Shown one piece after another: positions 10,480-23,500 of a stretch of 64,000 nt of DNA. Both the position numbers and the translations under genes were made by a program. The notes below the pieces were generated by a model. It did no database searches. It was given only the letters and a program-made list of their open reading frames with translations, and was not told the DNA's origin. Positions within the stretch are counted from its first letter, which is position 1; each line of letters opens with the position of its first letter. The stretch comes from Litsea cubeba (lineage: Eukaryota > Streptophyta > Magnoliopsida > Laurales > Lauraceae), in contig CM022953.1 of assembly GCA_012931725.1 (NCBI GenBank), forward strand, positions 30,015,453-30,079,452. Direction: 5' to 3'.

Positions 10480-12298
10480 ATCCAAATGGAAATGACATTT
10501 TGATTGAAGAAATAATTCATGCATTCTAAAATCATAAAACTTGAGGGCCATAGATTACGGGGTTAAGATGATGTGTTGGACATGAAATCTTTGCCCAGAG
10601 TGGGTCACATCAAGATCTTTGAGTCCCCACCTTCCGATGAATTGATGTGGCCTTAGTGCACCCCATCTGTGCATCCTAACCCTATCATCCAGGCCCACGA
10701 GTCCATTCTATTTTCATGGGTGTATAGTCGATTATCCAACAGTCCAATCCATTCGCATAGGTGCAAACCCAAGAGCCTTGTGATCTAAAGGGAGAGTGTT
10801 TTGTGGTCTGCTCAGAAAAATCATCAAGTGGGCCCTACTATGGGCGAGCACAATGCACGAGGTATGCATTGGGTTTGTCTATACATATATATATGATATT
10901 CATGTGCATCCTTTTCTCACCATATAGTGAGAGACAAACTTAATGAGGCCCACATAGGGCCCCATTGATCATGAGATTGGGGCGGATGGAAAGAGATATC
11001 TTTGATGGGTACATATATCATTTGGGGTCAATCCCATGCCTCTAACCCCTTCATCCATGGCCTACAAGTTTAACGACTCTATATTGAATAAAAAAAATGA
11101 CCCTCCATCCAACGGTCCAATCCATTCGGATAGGTGAAAACTCAATGGACCCAATATAATTTAGGGGGTCTCATGTGTATAAATGGTTTGGATGTATCAT
11201 GAATATGGTGAGGGATGGACGCACAAGAATAGTTCTCATGTATGTATGTATGTGTGTGTGTATATATATATATATATTCAGATGAGCTCGTGAGAGATAG
11301 TTTAGATGTGCAACCCTTGTGAGCCAACTTTCTATGGTCATACTAAATGTGACACACACATCCACTCTTCCGACATGTCATTGATGTTGAAGCAAGAAGA
11401 GTATGTAGTCTATTATGATAGTCAGAGTGCTATGGATCTTAGCAAGAGCGCTACATATCACTCTGATACCACTTGTTGTGCGCGTGTATGCGGAAACGTG
11501 AATCAATGCGATCGAACAAACAAACAACCACAAAAGAACAATCAATCACACACAAGAGAATTACGTGGTTCGGCAATCTTGCCTACGTCCACGGGAAAGA
11601 AACTCGACTCTCCTTTAGGTTCACTCTTCTGTCTGTCTGTCTCAATGTCTCATGGGTTACACATTACATCATATATATAATGTTCTATTTCTTATTCCCC
11701 AAGAAATCCTATCTTAGTCAATAAGAAAGTCCCAGTACAATTACCATAATACCCATGACCATGAACCTACTTGGTCTGGACCCACTAAGCCCAACAATTG
11801 ATCCGATGTTTCATACATTATTTCGAATGGGACTCACCCTTGAATTGAAATTAAGAGAAAACGATACATTCTAAGAATTTTAAACTCGAGGGCCACAAAT
11901 CAAGTTATTAGGATGATAAGATGGACTTGAAGTTTTTCCATACAGGAGGGTCGTTGGATCCAAATCTTTCGATCCTCACCTTCCCATGAATTGATGTCGC
12001 CTTGAGTGGGCCCCTCAAGGGTGTGTTCAAATTACTTAGATGATCATATGCGCACCTAAAAAGCTATAGATATTATTTCCCTCTTCCGTAGACCCTCTCC
12101 ATGCAAACCCTCGTGCGACTCCCTTGTGAGGCCACAGCAATTTATGGGGAAGGTAGTGGTTGAAAGCTCCCAATTAGGCCTACATGTGCAACATTTTGAC
12201 TCTGTTGGATCATCCTAACCTTTTTGATCTATGGCCTTTAAGTTTAACACATTTTGATGCATCATTTTTTTAGGATTCCAATCCAACATAACAGTTGG
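10480..12298. repeat. Diverged direct repeat blocks flanking a copia insert
   Basis: The stretch around 10510-10670 (GAGGGCCATAGATTA, then CACCTTCCGATGAATTGATG) recurs in diverged form at 11865-12010 (GAGGGCCACAAATCAA, then CACCTTCCCATGAATTGATG). The stretch 11030-11140 (ATGGCC then AAGTTTAAC then ATCCAAC) resembles 12220-12300. The copies look like an old tandem duplication of non-coding DNA. A (TG)n/(TA)n run lies at about 11250-11276. No gene is seen. Confidence 0.5.
11385..11796 (-). mobile_element. Rearranged Ty1/copia mini-insert: inverted RNase H fragment + PBS + one LTR
   Basis: This 412-bp unit is flanked by ATTGA on both sides (11380-11384 and 11797-11801) and has TG..CA ends. Positions 11385-11460 encode a copia RNase H piece on the plus strand (EEYVVYYDSQSAMDLSK). 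A primer-site complement, CTCTGATACCA, comes next (11461-11471). A complete LTR of the same family as the element at 47317-52976 fills 11474-11796, in minus orientation. RNase H and LTR are therefore joined head to head, an order not found in a normal element. Confidence 0.85.
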
Positions 12299-12303
12299 AT
12301 AAG

Positions 12304-15300
12304 TGTCAAATCCCGGACCCAAGAATCCCCTGATTAGGGTGGTTCCCAAGGTGTGACACGCGTACTCCCGTGAACTCGCACTTGTTCCGGACCAAATCCG
12401 AATTCACGAAGGAGAAAATTTCACATTCAATCAACATTTAATTGCGGAAGCATATATAACATTTAATATCAAAGCCATGAGCAGTCCATTGACTATTCCA
12501 TTATGTTACAATTTATCATTAACAAAGCTAATAATTTAAATCTCATAAATGTTAAGTACATAAGTACTCTAATGATTATCAACTAGATGTTTATCTCAAT
12601 TGAACATAATCCTAATACAATGCAAATCTATAATTCCTACATTGCCTTAAGCTAAGTGAATTACAAAATACTTAGGCTTAACTCAAGATTACTATTCGAA
12701 ACGTACTCCGGCTGTCATATCTAACCGAAGAACTTACCCATCAATCTTTAATTCTGTTTGGTTACCAATTGGTCTCTTCGATGTCCTGGATCCCTGTGAC
12801 ACCAAGAGTAGTACCTAAAATACGACGATTTGGCAAGTATAGGCAATAAAAGGAATATACATAATGTTTTCAAAATGAAATAGCTGACAATTGAATGATA
12901 AATATCAATATAAAGAATGAACCAAATGTTTGTTCAATAAATGATAAATCCATGATTTCGAAATCAAATCAATAACATATCCATGGTTCGAAGTTCAAAT
13001 CAATAATCTATATATATATATATACAAATATGGCATCTACGTGAGCTCATCCTCTCAATGAGAGCAAATCTAGTTGGGATGTCACCAGCGGCCCGACCAA
13101 AGGCTAACTGGCTACCCGGGTTCCAGAGTTTCGGTTATTCCAGATGACATACTGCAGTAGTCTCTATAACTAAACCAAATTTAATCCCCGTCGGGCATCA
13201 CAAGGCGAAGCTAAGTAGTGCTGATACAAATCAAATCAATAACAAATCGAATCTGAGTATCTTTATGTACTCGTTCACAAATCAAATCAAATAACAAATC
13301 GAATCTGAGTGTCTTTATGTACTCGTTCACAAATCAAATCAAATAATATGACGACTATATCAATTAAAATTGATAATAATGAAATTCCGATTTAAAGGCA
13401 CAATGCAATTTATTTAAAGAAAATCAAAACATTTATTACCCAATTTAATTATTCATAAAGACTATTACTATCCGATACAAGATAGATTTAGAGAGTCAAC
13501 GTATTACTACTTACTTGGCGTCACTTATTATAAAAATACGTTGAGCCTCTAAATTAATCTTCATGCTTAATAATTAGACTACTAAATGCATAAAACTTAG
13601 GAGAGATTTAATTTAAATTAAATCTTCATAAAAATGTAATTTCCATTAGTCAAATGAAATGGTTAAGAGTTCCATTCTAGAGTCATATCAGTCATTTAAA
13701 ATTTGTCATCACCTATTATTTTAGGGTTACACCATATTTCTCATTAGGGAGAATTATGAAGGGTCATCATAGAGTAAGAGTACAATCACACTCCTCTAGC
13801 ATGGGCCAATCGGGTCGGAAAGCCCAAATAAATGGTTTCATATTCATTACCATTGGTCCGTTAATTTCATTAAAGGTGCCATTTTCTAGGGCCTCACAAG
13901 TACTTCGGAGTTCAAATTCCTAATTGGTTTAGTAAATACATAAAATAAGGGTATTCATCAACTTTTAGTGGCCAAAGAAGTAGTTTTGGTCAAAACCCCG
14001 GGGCCCATGCAGAACCCCTTCTCGCTATAGCGAGCACAAGCTCGCTATAGCGAGCTCACACAAAGTGATCTCGCTATAGCGAGGTCACATTCTGTGACTA
14101 CTCCGTTTCCTCATTTTTTTTCTTTGTTTCCAATTCATACCCCATTCCACCTGAACTTAATCATTGAAGCCCCCCATTTGTACTACCTACATACGCAATT
14201 CCACATGTTTTAAGGGTATAATGCACATAGTTTAATCCATTCACCACTTATGTGTAGCAAGTTGGTGCATATGTAAATTTTGTGTTTATTTCAACACAAT
14301 ACTTCACCATCAATTTAATCTTCTCTTTACCTTTTAAAAATTAAGACTACTAACACCCAAGGAATCAACCCATACTATAATTATTCTCAAATTATAATCA
14401 AAGAGGCTAATCACCATAAAGAGGGAAATAAGAAACTTTAATAATCCAATCAAGGAATTAAGCACATGTAATCTCAATTAATGCTTATACTTGCCTCTAT
14501 ACCAAGTTCTCCAAGCTCTTTCACTAATCTCTTGCTCAAATAATGAAAACCCCCAAATCATAAACCCTAATGAAAAGAAATCCATGGAAAATGATGAGAA
14601 TGCAAATGCATGTTAATACATGAGTCTCCTTGACTCTAATGGAACCCAAATCATAACAAAAAGGATTTGTAGCTTACCTTTATGGAAGGATTTCGAATTT
14701 GGAGGAGAGAGGAGATATGTGGAGAGGGTTTCTTGTCACAAAGATACAAGAGAGATGGAGAAGATAAAGAGGATTCTAAATCCATGCTTTTCAAGCTTTC
14801 TTAAGCCCTTCCTTCACCACTTGGTATATAGAGCTCAAAAAAACCCCAATTTATAAACCCTATTCAAAAGAAAATCTATGGAAAAATGTAATAATATGTA
14901 TGCATGTGATGAAATGAGTCTATTTGACTCTAATAGAACTCAAAATCATGAAATAAGAGGTTTGTTGTTTACCTCTTGATGATAATTCCGAATTTGGAAG
15001 GAAAGAGGAAATAATGGAGATGGTTCCTTGTCCACAAGAGTAAAAAGAAAATGAGGAAGATGAAGAGGCTCCAAGCTTCACTCCAAAAAGTCCATGCCAT
15101 AATCTCTACCTCCTAGATGATTGAAGAAGGAGGAAGAGAGGAGAAGAAGAAAAGTAGTAGAGACGAAGGAAATGAAAGGGTTTGGTTTGCTTATAAAGGG
15201 ATAAGGTTGTGCATTTTGCACAAAAGTCCACCCATTGGACATAATTTGGATAAGGGGCTTCTTAGGTAGGAATGGGCTTGGGTTTGCAAATGGGTTGAGT

Positions 15301-15485
15301 TGGACCTAATGAGTTGGGTCTCATTATGGATAATGATGAAGGAAAGGTGTTTGATGAAATGCTCATGAAGGTCCACAACATTTAATACACACAAATCATC
15401 ATAATTAACAACTAAGCATAATTAATTTAGTTTAAATATTACTAATTAGTACTAAACAAGTTTAACTTGGGTCGGGGGTGTAACA
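12304..15485 (-). repeat. LTR of the LARD-like element (left; 3' LTR)
   Basis: 3,182 bp, nearly collinear with the right LTR by eye. It carries three copies of the 14-bp palindrome CTCGCTATAGCGAG (14021, 14041, 14070), where the right LTR has one. It also has an internal duplication (about 14545-14810 and 14835-15110). A minus-strand TTTATAAGC near 15190 could be the U3 TATA box. No protein-coding frame of note is present. Confidence 0.92.
14021..14083. repeat. Triple 14-bp palindrome in the left LTR
   Basis: CTCGCTATAGCGAG is a perfect palindrome and occurs at 14021-14034, 14041-14054 and 14070-14083. The right LTR keeps one copy at 29386-29399. The two LTRs were identical at insertion, so copies were gained or lost here afterwards. 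Confidence 0.9.
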
Positions 15486-15500
15486 TTCTCCCCCTCTAGG
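15486..15500 (-). other. Polypurine tract of the LARD-like element
   Basis: On the minus strand CCTAGAGGGGGAGAA directly precedes the TGTTACACC start of the LTR. This fixes the element's orientation. Confidence 0.8.
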
Positions 15501-15502
15501 AA

Positions 15503-15750
15503 TCATTCGGTCCTCCGAATGAACCTTCTAAGTAAAGAGTGCGGGTGGTGCCGTGCGACTTGTTTCTCGAGTTCCTGCATGGTTTCTTCTGGTTCATGAT
15601 GGTTCCAAAGAAGTTTCATCCAATGAAGGCCCTCGTCCATTACTTGCTCTTTCTCATCAATGATACGGAGCGAACATATGTCGAGTCAGGCTTGATCCGA
15701 GCTTCATTGTACTGAATGACGTGAGATGTATCTCGAATTATCTTCTCAAC
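15503..15750 (-). pseudogene. Remnant of Del/Tekay-type integrase C-terminus
   Basis: Minus-strand translation gives IIDEKEQVM, MKLLWNHHEPEET and a stop at 15505-15503, after an upstream segment SHVIQYNEARI in another frame. This pattern matches the tail of chromovirus (Del/Tekay) pol, where RILDRKEQ-like and VLWRNHSPEEATWE-like segments occur. It is frameshifted and lacks the catalytic domains. It shows that the LARD-like element descends from a Del/Tekay relative. Confidence 0.7.
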
Positions 15751-17677
15751 ATGATCACGTGGGGTACATACTGGCTACTGCCTGATTGCCGTAATCTCGA
15801 TTAGTGGTTAAGTCATTGACTTCATTGTGAATCTTGCATTGTTCAATGAAATGAGAGGTCACGTGTCTCTGGTTTAGATTTCGTGCTGCTTTTCACCTTA
15901 CTTGTCCTCATAAATCCTTTACTTACTCCGGTTGTCTCCGATACCTTGGTGCAGTTAAGTTTTAACACCGATCCCGATCAAATCGGCCCATGGAGATTTC
16001 TCTCTACACAATGATGTCCTGTGCCAATTGCTAAAGAGAAAGTTGGTCAGGAAGGTTGTCGTTGTCTGTAGACTTATACTAAGTCAATTCAATCTTATTC
16101 TAACTGGAAGTAAAACATGTAGGATATAATCATGTCTTCTGATCTATGGGTCGTCTACCCTGGATAGTCATTAGTGGTTGCATAATACGCCGTATACAGG
16201 TTCAACTGATCTAATGGCCTACTGAAAGACAACTAAGTTAAGAATAAAATAACTAATCTAGTCTGGCACTATAGGGGTCAAAATTCTAATACCACTTGCG
16301 AATCTAACCTATTTAGCTCAAATGTAATCATGGTCAATTCCTATGTTTAAAATAAGTCTCAAAATTATAAAATAAAAGACTAGCTTATCTAACATGGTAG
16401 GCGTAAGTACACTACTCTAATATCCAATCTATTGTGGTCTCAACGAAACTCCTTAGCAGTCAAATTGTGGCACTAGTCATACTAATTTCGTTGAATTGAC
16501 AACAACTATAGTCTCGCCTAGTTAACATATCACTTATCTCAAATAGACTCGATCTCAACGACTAAGAATTTAAACTACTCAACTAAGCTCATTCTATACT
16601 CAGGCTAGCTAAGGAAGTTATTCCTAATTCGTTTGTTTCATCATCAATCCTACAATCATTAAAGGTGTTATTAAACCCTAAGTTAAAAAATCACAATAGA
16701 AAATTCTAAACCATGTGGTCCACTTCTACTCATGGTCTTAGCTATATAAACCTATAGGTTATTGTCTCCTTAGTTATATCAGTCACAACCTAATCAGATC
16801 TTTAGGCATCAACTATTTCTAATCCAAATCATAACCTTAGTATAAATCAAGTCTCTTACTTAGTCTGTGGTTCTATCACTAGAGCTATTTCTGACATCAC
16901 TTCTATGCTAAAGTCTATATATCTAGAAGGTGGCGATTTAAATACTCATATTGTCATACGGAATAGAGTCTAGTAAATCTAACAAACTGCAAATAAATTT
17001 CTAACTACTCCAAATGGTTTATCTTCTAGGATAATTATAAAAGTCTCAACTCGTATATCTTAATTCTTGTGCTTACAAATCAAAGTTATCAGGTGTGTGA
17101 ACTATTCCGTTCTAAGACTTACTTGTCTGTAGTCTTACTAAAATTCTAAGTAACCAAGGTCTTAAAATTAACTATCTAGAGTCTACTAACCCTATATCAG
17201 TTCAATCATCCCATATGATCATCACTAACCATGCCAACCACACTCATTGAAAATCACTATTTCCCATCCGTTTTAAGTGCGGTCTAATTTCAATCTCTTA
17301 AGATAAAATAAAATCAAATCCTCTATTACTAACTGGCCAATACTAAAATTATCTCTAAAATTAACTAAGGCGGAGTATACCTTCAATAATGGGCAGTTCT
17401 ATCTCTAACTAGAAGTAGAGATTCAACAAGTCTCATAGGTTACTAAGATATATTATATCCTTAGGCTAACCCTCAGAATAAATCTATGTGGTTTCATAAT
17501 CACTACTAGTTTAGGTTTATATAACTAATCTGGTATAACCAGTCTGGTATCATACTATTCTTAGGTTCCTTAAAATCGTACACTAATATCAGGTTTGTAT
17601 AACTACAAGTCACTACTCTCCAATTAACCTAGATAAACACAATAGTCTGCTAACTAATCCGGTATTTGAGTTCTCCC
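15751..17677. other. LARD interior, non-coding
   Basis: AT-rich sequence with many stops in all frames. I see no gag, protease or RT motif. It ends where the CACTA element begins. Confidence 0.7.
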
Positions 17678-17680
17678 TAA

Positions 17681-18408
17681 CACTACAAGAAAGCTGGCTT
17701 TTAGTGGCGACTTTTTTAGCTGCGGTCTAATTTTCGCCACTAAAAACCCACCTTTAGTGGCAAAAATTTGATGTCGCCACTGAAGGTATTTTAATGCCCA
17801 CATTTAGTGGCAACTTATATGTCGTAGCTAAATTTCGCCACTAATTCCTTGGCGGGAAGTTTTGGCGCCATGGGATTTTGGAGGGAAAGAGATTTAGTGG
17901 CAAGTTTTAATTTATTGCCACTAATGGTGTACGGTTTTAGTGACAACTTGTTATGATCGCCACTAATGTCTTAGATTCTTACATTTAGCCGCGGTATTTT
18001 TTTTGCCACTGTATGTTCTATTTTTTGTGGCTACTTTATATTGCCACTAAAGATATCTCACAAGAAAGTTGACTTTTAATGGCAACTTTTTTTGCCATAA
18101 TTTAATTTTCACCACTAAAGACTCACCTTTAGTGGCGAAATTTGATGTCGACACTAAACGTATAATGGTGGTCACATTTAGTGACAACTTAAATGTCGTA
18201 GCTGAAGGTTATTTTGCAGGGGAAGGAGATTTAGTGGCAAGTTTTATTTTTTGCCACTAATGGTCTAGAATTTTAGTGGCAACTTTTTATTTTTGTGGCT
18301 AATTGCTCAGTTGTCTTACAGTTATCCGCAACATGTTTTTCGCTACTATATGGGCTGCCTTTTGCGGCAACTTTCTATTGCCGCTAAAGATATATATATA
18401 TATATATA
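17681..18408. repeat. CACTA 5' subterminal repeats (AGTGGC family)
   Basis: Many copies of TTTAGTGGC(A/G)A and its inverse GCCACTAAA lie in both orientations. These are the expected binding sites for the element's TNPA-type protein. A (TA)n run closes the block at about 18389-18408. Confidence 0.85.
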
Positions 18409-18625
18409 CTACAACAAAAAACACCATTGGTGACACCCTTTGGTGACAAAAAATCAATATTGACACGGAACGCACATGAAGGTGACAAAATTTTTTTTGC
18501 TTGTCACGAAAAAGCTTTAACCAAGGTGCCAAATAATGAGGAGATTCGGTGATAAAAAATTTGTCACCAAAAGATCTAATAGATTTGGTGACAAGATTTT
18601 TTGTCACCGAAAGATCTAATTTTTT
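18409..18625. repeat. Second, unlike subterminal block (GGTGACA family)
   Basis: After TACTACAACAAAAAACACC the repeat motif changes to TTTGGTGACAAAA and TTGTCACC(A/G)AAAG. The start resembles a CACTA-type terminus (cf. CACTACAA). No matching motif block is found at the element's 3' end. It looks like the 5' end of another CACTA family inserted in, or fused to, this one. Confidence 0.6.
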
Positions 18626-20565
18626 CCCCTCCCGCCTCCACAGTCCTTCTTTTCCCTCGCCAAGTGCTTTTTCCCTTTTCCCTCGCTCTTATCCCTAACC
18701 CGTTTCTTTCTTTCCCTCCGCCTGACCAATATTTGTTCTCCCTCCAAAATAAAAAACCCTTCGCACCTCTCTCACTAGAAGGCAAAACCCCAAGAAACCC
18801 CACCCTTTATGCGCATCTTCTTCTTCGGCCAACATTGGATCGCTATTTCTCCATTTAAATCTCCGCAAAGCCATCGTTGGATTTCCATCTCTGCACTTTC
18901 TCTTTCCCGGTAGGTGATTGTCTACTTTTCTTCCCATACACATTGCAGAATATATATAGATCTCTCTATCATACTAATGATGTTTCAGGCCTGAACTACT
19001 CCAATACACATTGCAGGAACACCACATGTCGATTTGGGGTTTTCCCCCTTTTATTCCTGTGATGGGCTTTTTTTTTTATGATGATGTTGAGTTCTTGTTC
19101 CTGATATGGGTTTTTCCCCTTTTCATTCATGTGGCATGTAGTTATGACGATGCTGCGTTCTTGTTTTGTTTCTCTTGCTATGGGTTTTTTAATGTCTTAA
19201 TCTTGGACTGTGAAAATCAAGTTAAGAGGTTCTCATCCTTAAAAATCCCTAAAATGATAAAATCAGACAACGAGCACCCAAAAGCCCACCCATTATAAGC
19301 AACTGCCATTCTTTATTTGTCTTGTTTTGCATTCTATTTATTCACGATATGGTTTTTTTCCACTGCCGATTTTGGTGGTGGGTAGAATAAATCCAAGGTA
19401 CATGCAACAAACTAGGATCATTGACATGAATTGGATGGTGACCCTCTTTACATGGTAGTGAATAGAATAAATGCATCCTCTGATGAAGGATACAATTAGC
19501 AATAGAATCCCAACTATTTATGTCATGCCCCCATCCCATGTAAGGCCCACAATTTGGATGGTTTGGATCGGTGTCTATTCATGTAGAGACCCACAGAGAG
19601 AGAGCAGCACTTCTCCACCTCTGTTTTTCCTCACCTCATGTGGTCAATGGAAGCAACTGGCAACATACCACAACTGTTCTCTTTTTATGGCTTTTTTGCT
19701 GTGGGTTGGACAAGACAACCCCACTAGCATATCCTTTACAAACATCTTAGTTCCAAGTTTCACATAATGTAACATGGTTGAACCTACTGATCCACCCATT
19801 CCAAGTGAGGAAAGTAGCATTGTTTATATGCCCTCTCCTCTGAGAGAGGTTAGAAATTAAACAGTAAAGCAAACGGCATAAATTTCTTATGAATGCTTTG
19901 GTCAGCCATCGTTATTACTAGTGAAAAAGATTTTTTTTTCATTGAATATGTAGTTTGATCACTTGAAAGATAACATTAGGTTAAAAATAGGTTCTACTTA
20001 GAATTGGATTTTCTTATTGTTTTTTCATATATAAATTTGATGATCGATGCTAAAGTTTGGCAATACCCCTTTAATTATTATAAATGAAAAGGCATTCCAC
20101 TCATAGACCTCTCAACATTACATATCTCCAGAGGAACAACTTGGGCCACACAGGGCCTGAGTCCACTTGAAAACACAATCCGAGCTGGCTTGTTCCAATT
20201 TGGGCCCAGTCTCAGGCCACATTATTCAAATTACATATATGATATATAATACACTTGTAAAATCACATATGCTTAGGCTCAATCTCAGGCTCAAATTGAT
20301 GAGCTTTGGAGTTTGGATTTGGCAATTTGAGTATTATCCCTGATGGGGCTTGGTTATTTGCATTGAAGGCATCTGTTCTAGTAAAAAAAATCTCTTTACT
20401 TTTAAGAAATCCATTGGTTGTTATGTATTCAATATAAGATTGTACCATCTGAACAAATTTTTTATTTTTTTTGGAATGATTTCATTGCTTTGAAAATCAA
20501 AGTTTGGTCTAAATATTTTTATCCAGCAGAAGCTGTACTATTCTTGACTTTGTTGGTGAGCAAAT
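18626..20565. other. CACTA 5' leader region, no recognised protein
   Basis: A CT-rich stretch (about 18620-18900) looks like a 5'UTR exon, with a possible donor CCCG|GTAGGT near 18908. The remainder to 20565 is intron-like, T-rich sequence. No frame shows a known domain. Confidence 0.45.
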
Positions 20566-23500
20566 ATGGATAAGAGTTGGATGAAAATTGAGGATAGACG
20601 ACACCCTAAGTACATAGATGGAGTTAAACAGTTCTTGGAGTTTGCATATGCACATAAAGAGCCAGGGAAAAAGATTCGGTGTCCGTGTGTCAAATGCAAC
20701 AATGTCTATTTTCGTACCCGGGAAGATGTGGAAGCGGATCTATATTATCATGGTATAGTTAAGTGTTACATTCCATGGGTATTGCATGGGGAGGAGTTTG
20801 AGTCAAGCACTGAAGAAGATGATGATGATGAGCACAACATAGAAGATGAAGATGATCATGATGACATGCAAGAAATGATACATGATCATTACACAGCATC
20901 AACTATAAATGAATGGGCAGGGGAGGATTCTAGTAGCAATGGAAATGTGGTGCCCGACTGGAAAGCAGATAAATTCATGAGACTGTTGAAGGATGCCGAA
21001 CGAAACTATATCCGGGCTGCGAGAAGTTCTCTAAGTTGTCGTTCATTGTGAAGCTGCTGCACCTAAAGATACTTAATCATTGGAGCAGCAAATCCTTCAC
21101 CATGTTGCTTGAGTTGTTAAAGGAGGCATTTCCTGATGGTGAGACGCTCCCCAGCTCATTTTACGAGGCTAAAAATATAATTCGTGACCTAGGACTTGAC
21201 TATGTGAGGATTCATGCTTGCAAAAATGATTGTGTACTATTTTGGAAGGAGCATGAACATAAAGAAGAATGTCCAGAATGCAAAGAGCCTAGATATAAAT
21301 TTACTAATGGCAAACAGAAGAAGATTCCTCAAAAAATCTTGCGCTACTTCCCGCTAAAACCGAGATTACAAAGGTTATTTATCTCAAATAAGACAGCATT
21401 AGATATGAGGTGGCACAAAGAGAAGCGCGTCAATGATGGGGTGTTAAGGCATCCAGCCGATGCTGAAGCCTGGAAAGAATTTGACAAAATGCATAACTCA
21501 TTTGCCCAAGACCCTCGTAGTGTTAGGCTTGGCCTAGCAAGTGATGGATTCAATCCCTTTTCAAACATGAGCACTTCTCATAGTACATGGCCGGTTATTC
21601 TTGTACCATACAACCTACCACCGTGGAAATGTATGAAAAATCCATTTTTTATTATGTCGCTGCTTATTCCTGGACCCAAGTCTCCAGGAAATGACATTGA
21701 TGTATATTTGCGACCGTTGGTAGATGAGCTGAAAGAGTTATGGGAAGATGGCATCCAAACTTATGATGCCTACACAGGTACCAATTTTCAGTTGCATGCA
21801 GCGATGATATGGACCATCAATGATTTTCCTGCATACGGAAACTTATCAGGATGGAGCACTAAAGGGTTTTTGGCTTGTCCTACCTGCAATAAGGAGACAT
21901 CACATATGTGGTTGAAGAATGGAAAAAAGACTTGTTACATGAGTCATCGTCGCTTCCTACCGACAGATCATATATGGCGACATAGAAAGAGCTCTTTTGA
22001 TGGAAAAAACGAACTTCGGGAGACGCCAAAGTCATTGTCTGGGGATGATGTGCTTGAGCAGTTGAGTCATGTTGAACTAATGAAATTTGGGAAGACACAA
22101 CCGAAGAAAAGGAAGCGTGCCGAGGATTTTAATTGGTCGAAACATAGTATTTTCTTTGAATTGCCTTATTGGAGAACCCTTAAACTGCGCCATAATTTGG
22201 ATGTCATGCACATAGAGAAAAATGTATGTGATAGTATTCTGGGGACATTGATGAACATCGAAGGTAAAACAAAGGACCATGCCAATGCTCGTTTAGATTT
22301 GCAAGCGATGGGTATAAGGCATCAATTACACATGAAACATGATGGTAATTCCTATAAAATGCCCCCTGCATGCTACACAATGTCCCTTGCCGAGAAAAAG
22401 AATTTCTGTGAATTATTGGCTTCGGTGAAACTCCCCGATGGCTATGCTTCAAACATATCTCGACGTGTAAACATCAAAGAATGTCGAATTGTAAGCATGA
22501 AGAGTCATGATTGCCACATATTTTTACAACGATTACTTCCACTTGCACTACGTGGATCCTTAAGCGATGATGTGTGTGAGGCACTAATTGAGTTTAGCCA
22601 TTTCTTTAAGGAGTTGTGTTCTAGGACATTGACAAAAGATGTCTTGGAACGTCTTGAAAGCCAGATTGTTATAACACTTTGTAAGCTGGAAAGGATATTC
22701 CCACCGTCATTCTTTGATATTATGGTGCACTTGCCCATTCATCTCGCGCGAGAGGTGATTCTTGGCAGACCAGTACAATATCGATGTATCCGATTGAAAG
22801 GTAGTGCATTTTATTATTCTTAGTGTTAATTATGCACTTATCATGTTTATATCATATTGCTCCTTTGTTTATCATCCTGAATTTATATTTCATTAGGTAC
22901 TTATATACACTAAAGCGTTATGTGAGCAATAAAGCTTTTCCAGAAGGGTCAATAGCAGAAGGTTACATTGCCGCAGAATGCCTTACGTTTTGCTCAATGT
23001 ACTTGCATGGGGTTGAGACCAAGTTCAATAGAGTAGAAAGAAATTATGATGGAAGTAACAAACAAATGCATCAAGGCTTATCCCTTTTTTCAAAGGATCG
23101 TCGTCCACTATGGAAAGGAGAATATGGATATATTGATGACAGAGCTTGGGAGCAAGCTCGTATTTACGTATTGAAAAACTGTGATGAAGTTCTGCCGTTT
23201 CTTATGTAGGACACTTATTCCAGAGTATTTGATATATATTTAGTATTTCCCAATTGTCCATTTTTATCTCTTTTAATGTAATTCCTTGGGGCTATAATTG
23301 TATGTCTTTTTGTATAGTGAACACAAGGAACAGTTGGAGAGAGAGAGTCTAAGGAATGTAGTAAAGAGGCACGAAGAGAAGTTTCCTAAATGGTTTGAAG
23401 AACGTGTAAGTGTCATGCAACATAAATATTTTTACATCACACATTACTTCTATCATATTATATTTATCTCACTCACAAGTATGGACAGGTTACACAATTG

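Noticed and set aside
13225..13345. CRISPR-like spaced repeat in the LTR (ACAAATCAAATCAAATAACAAA)
   Set aside because: Only two to three direct copies in plant LTR DNA; simple duplication.
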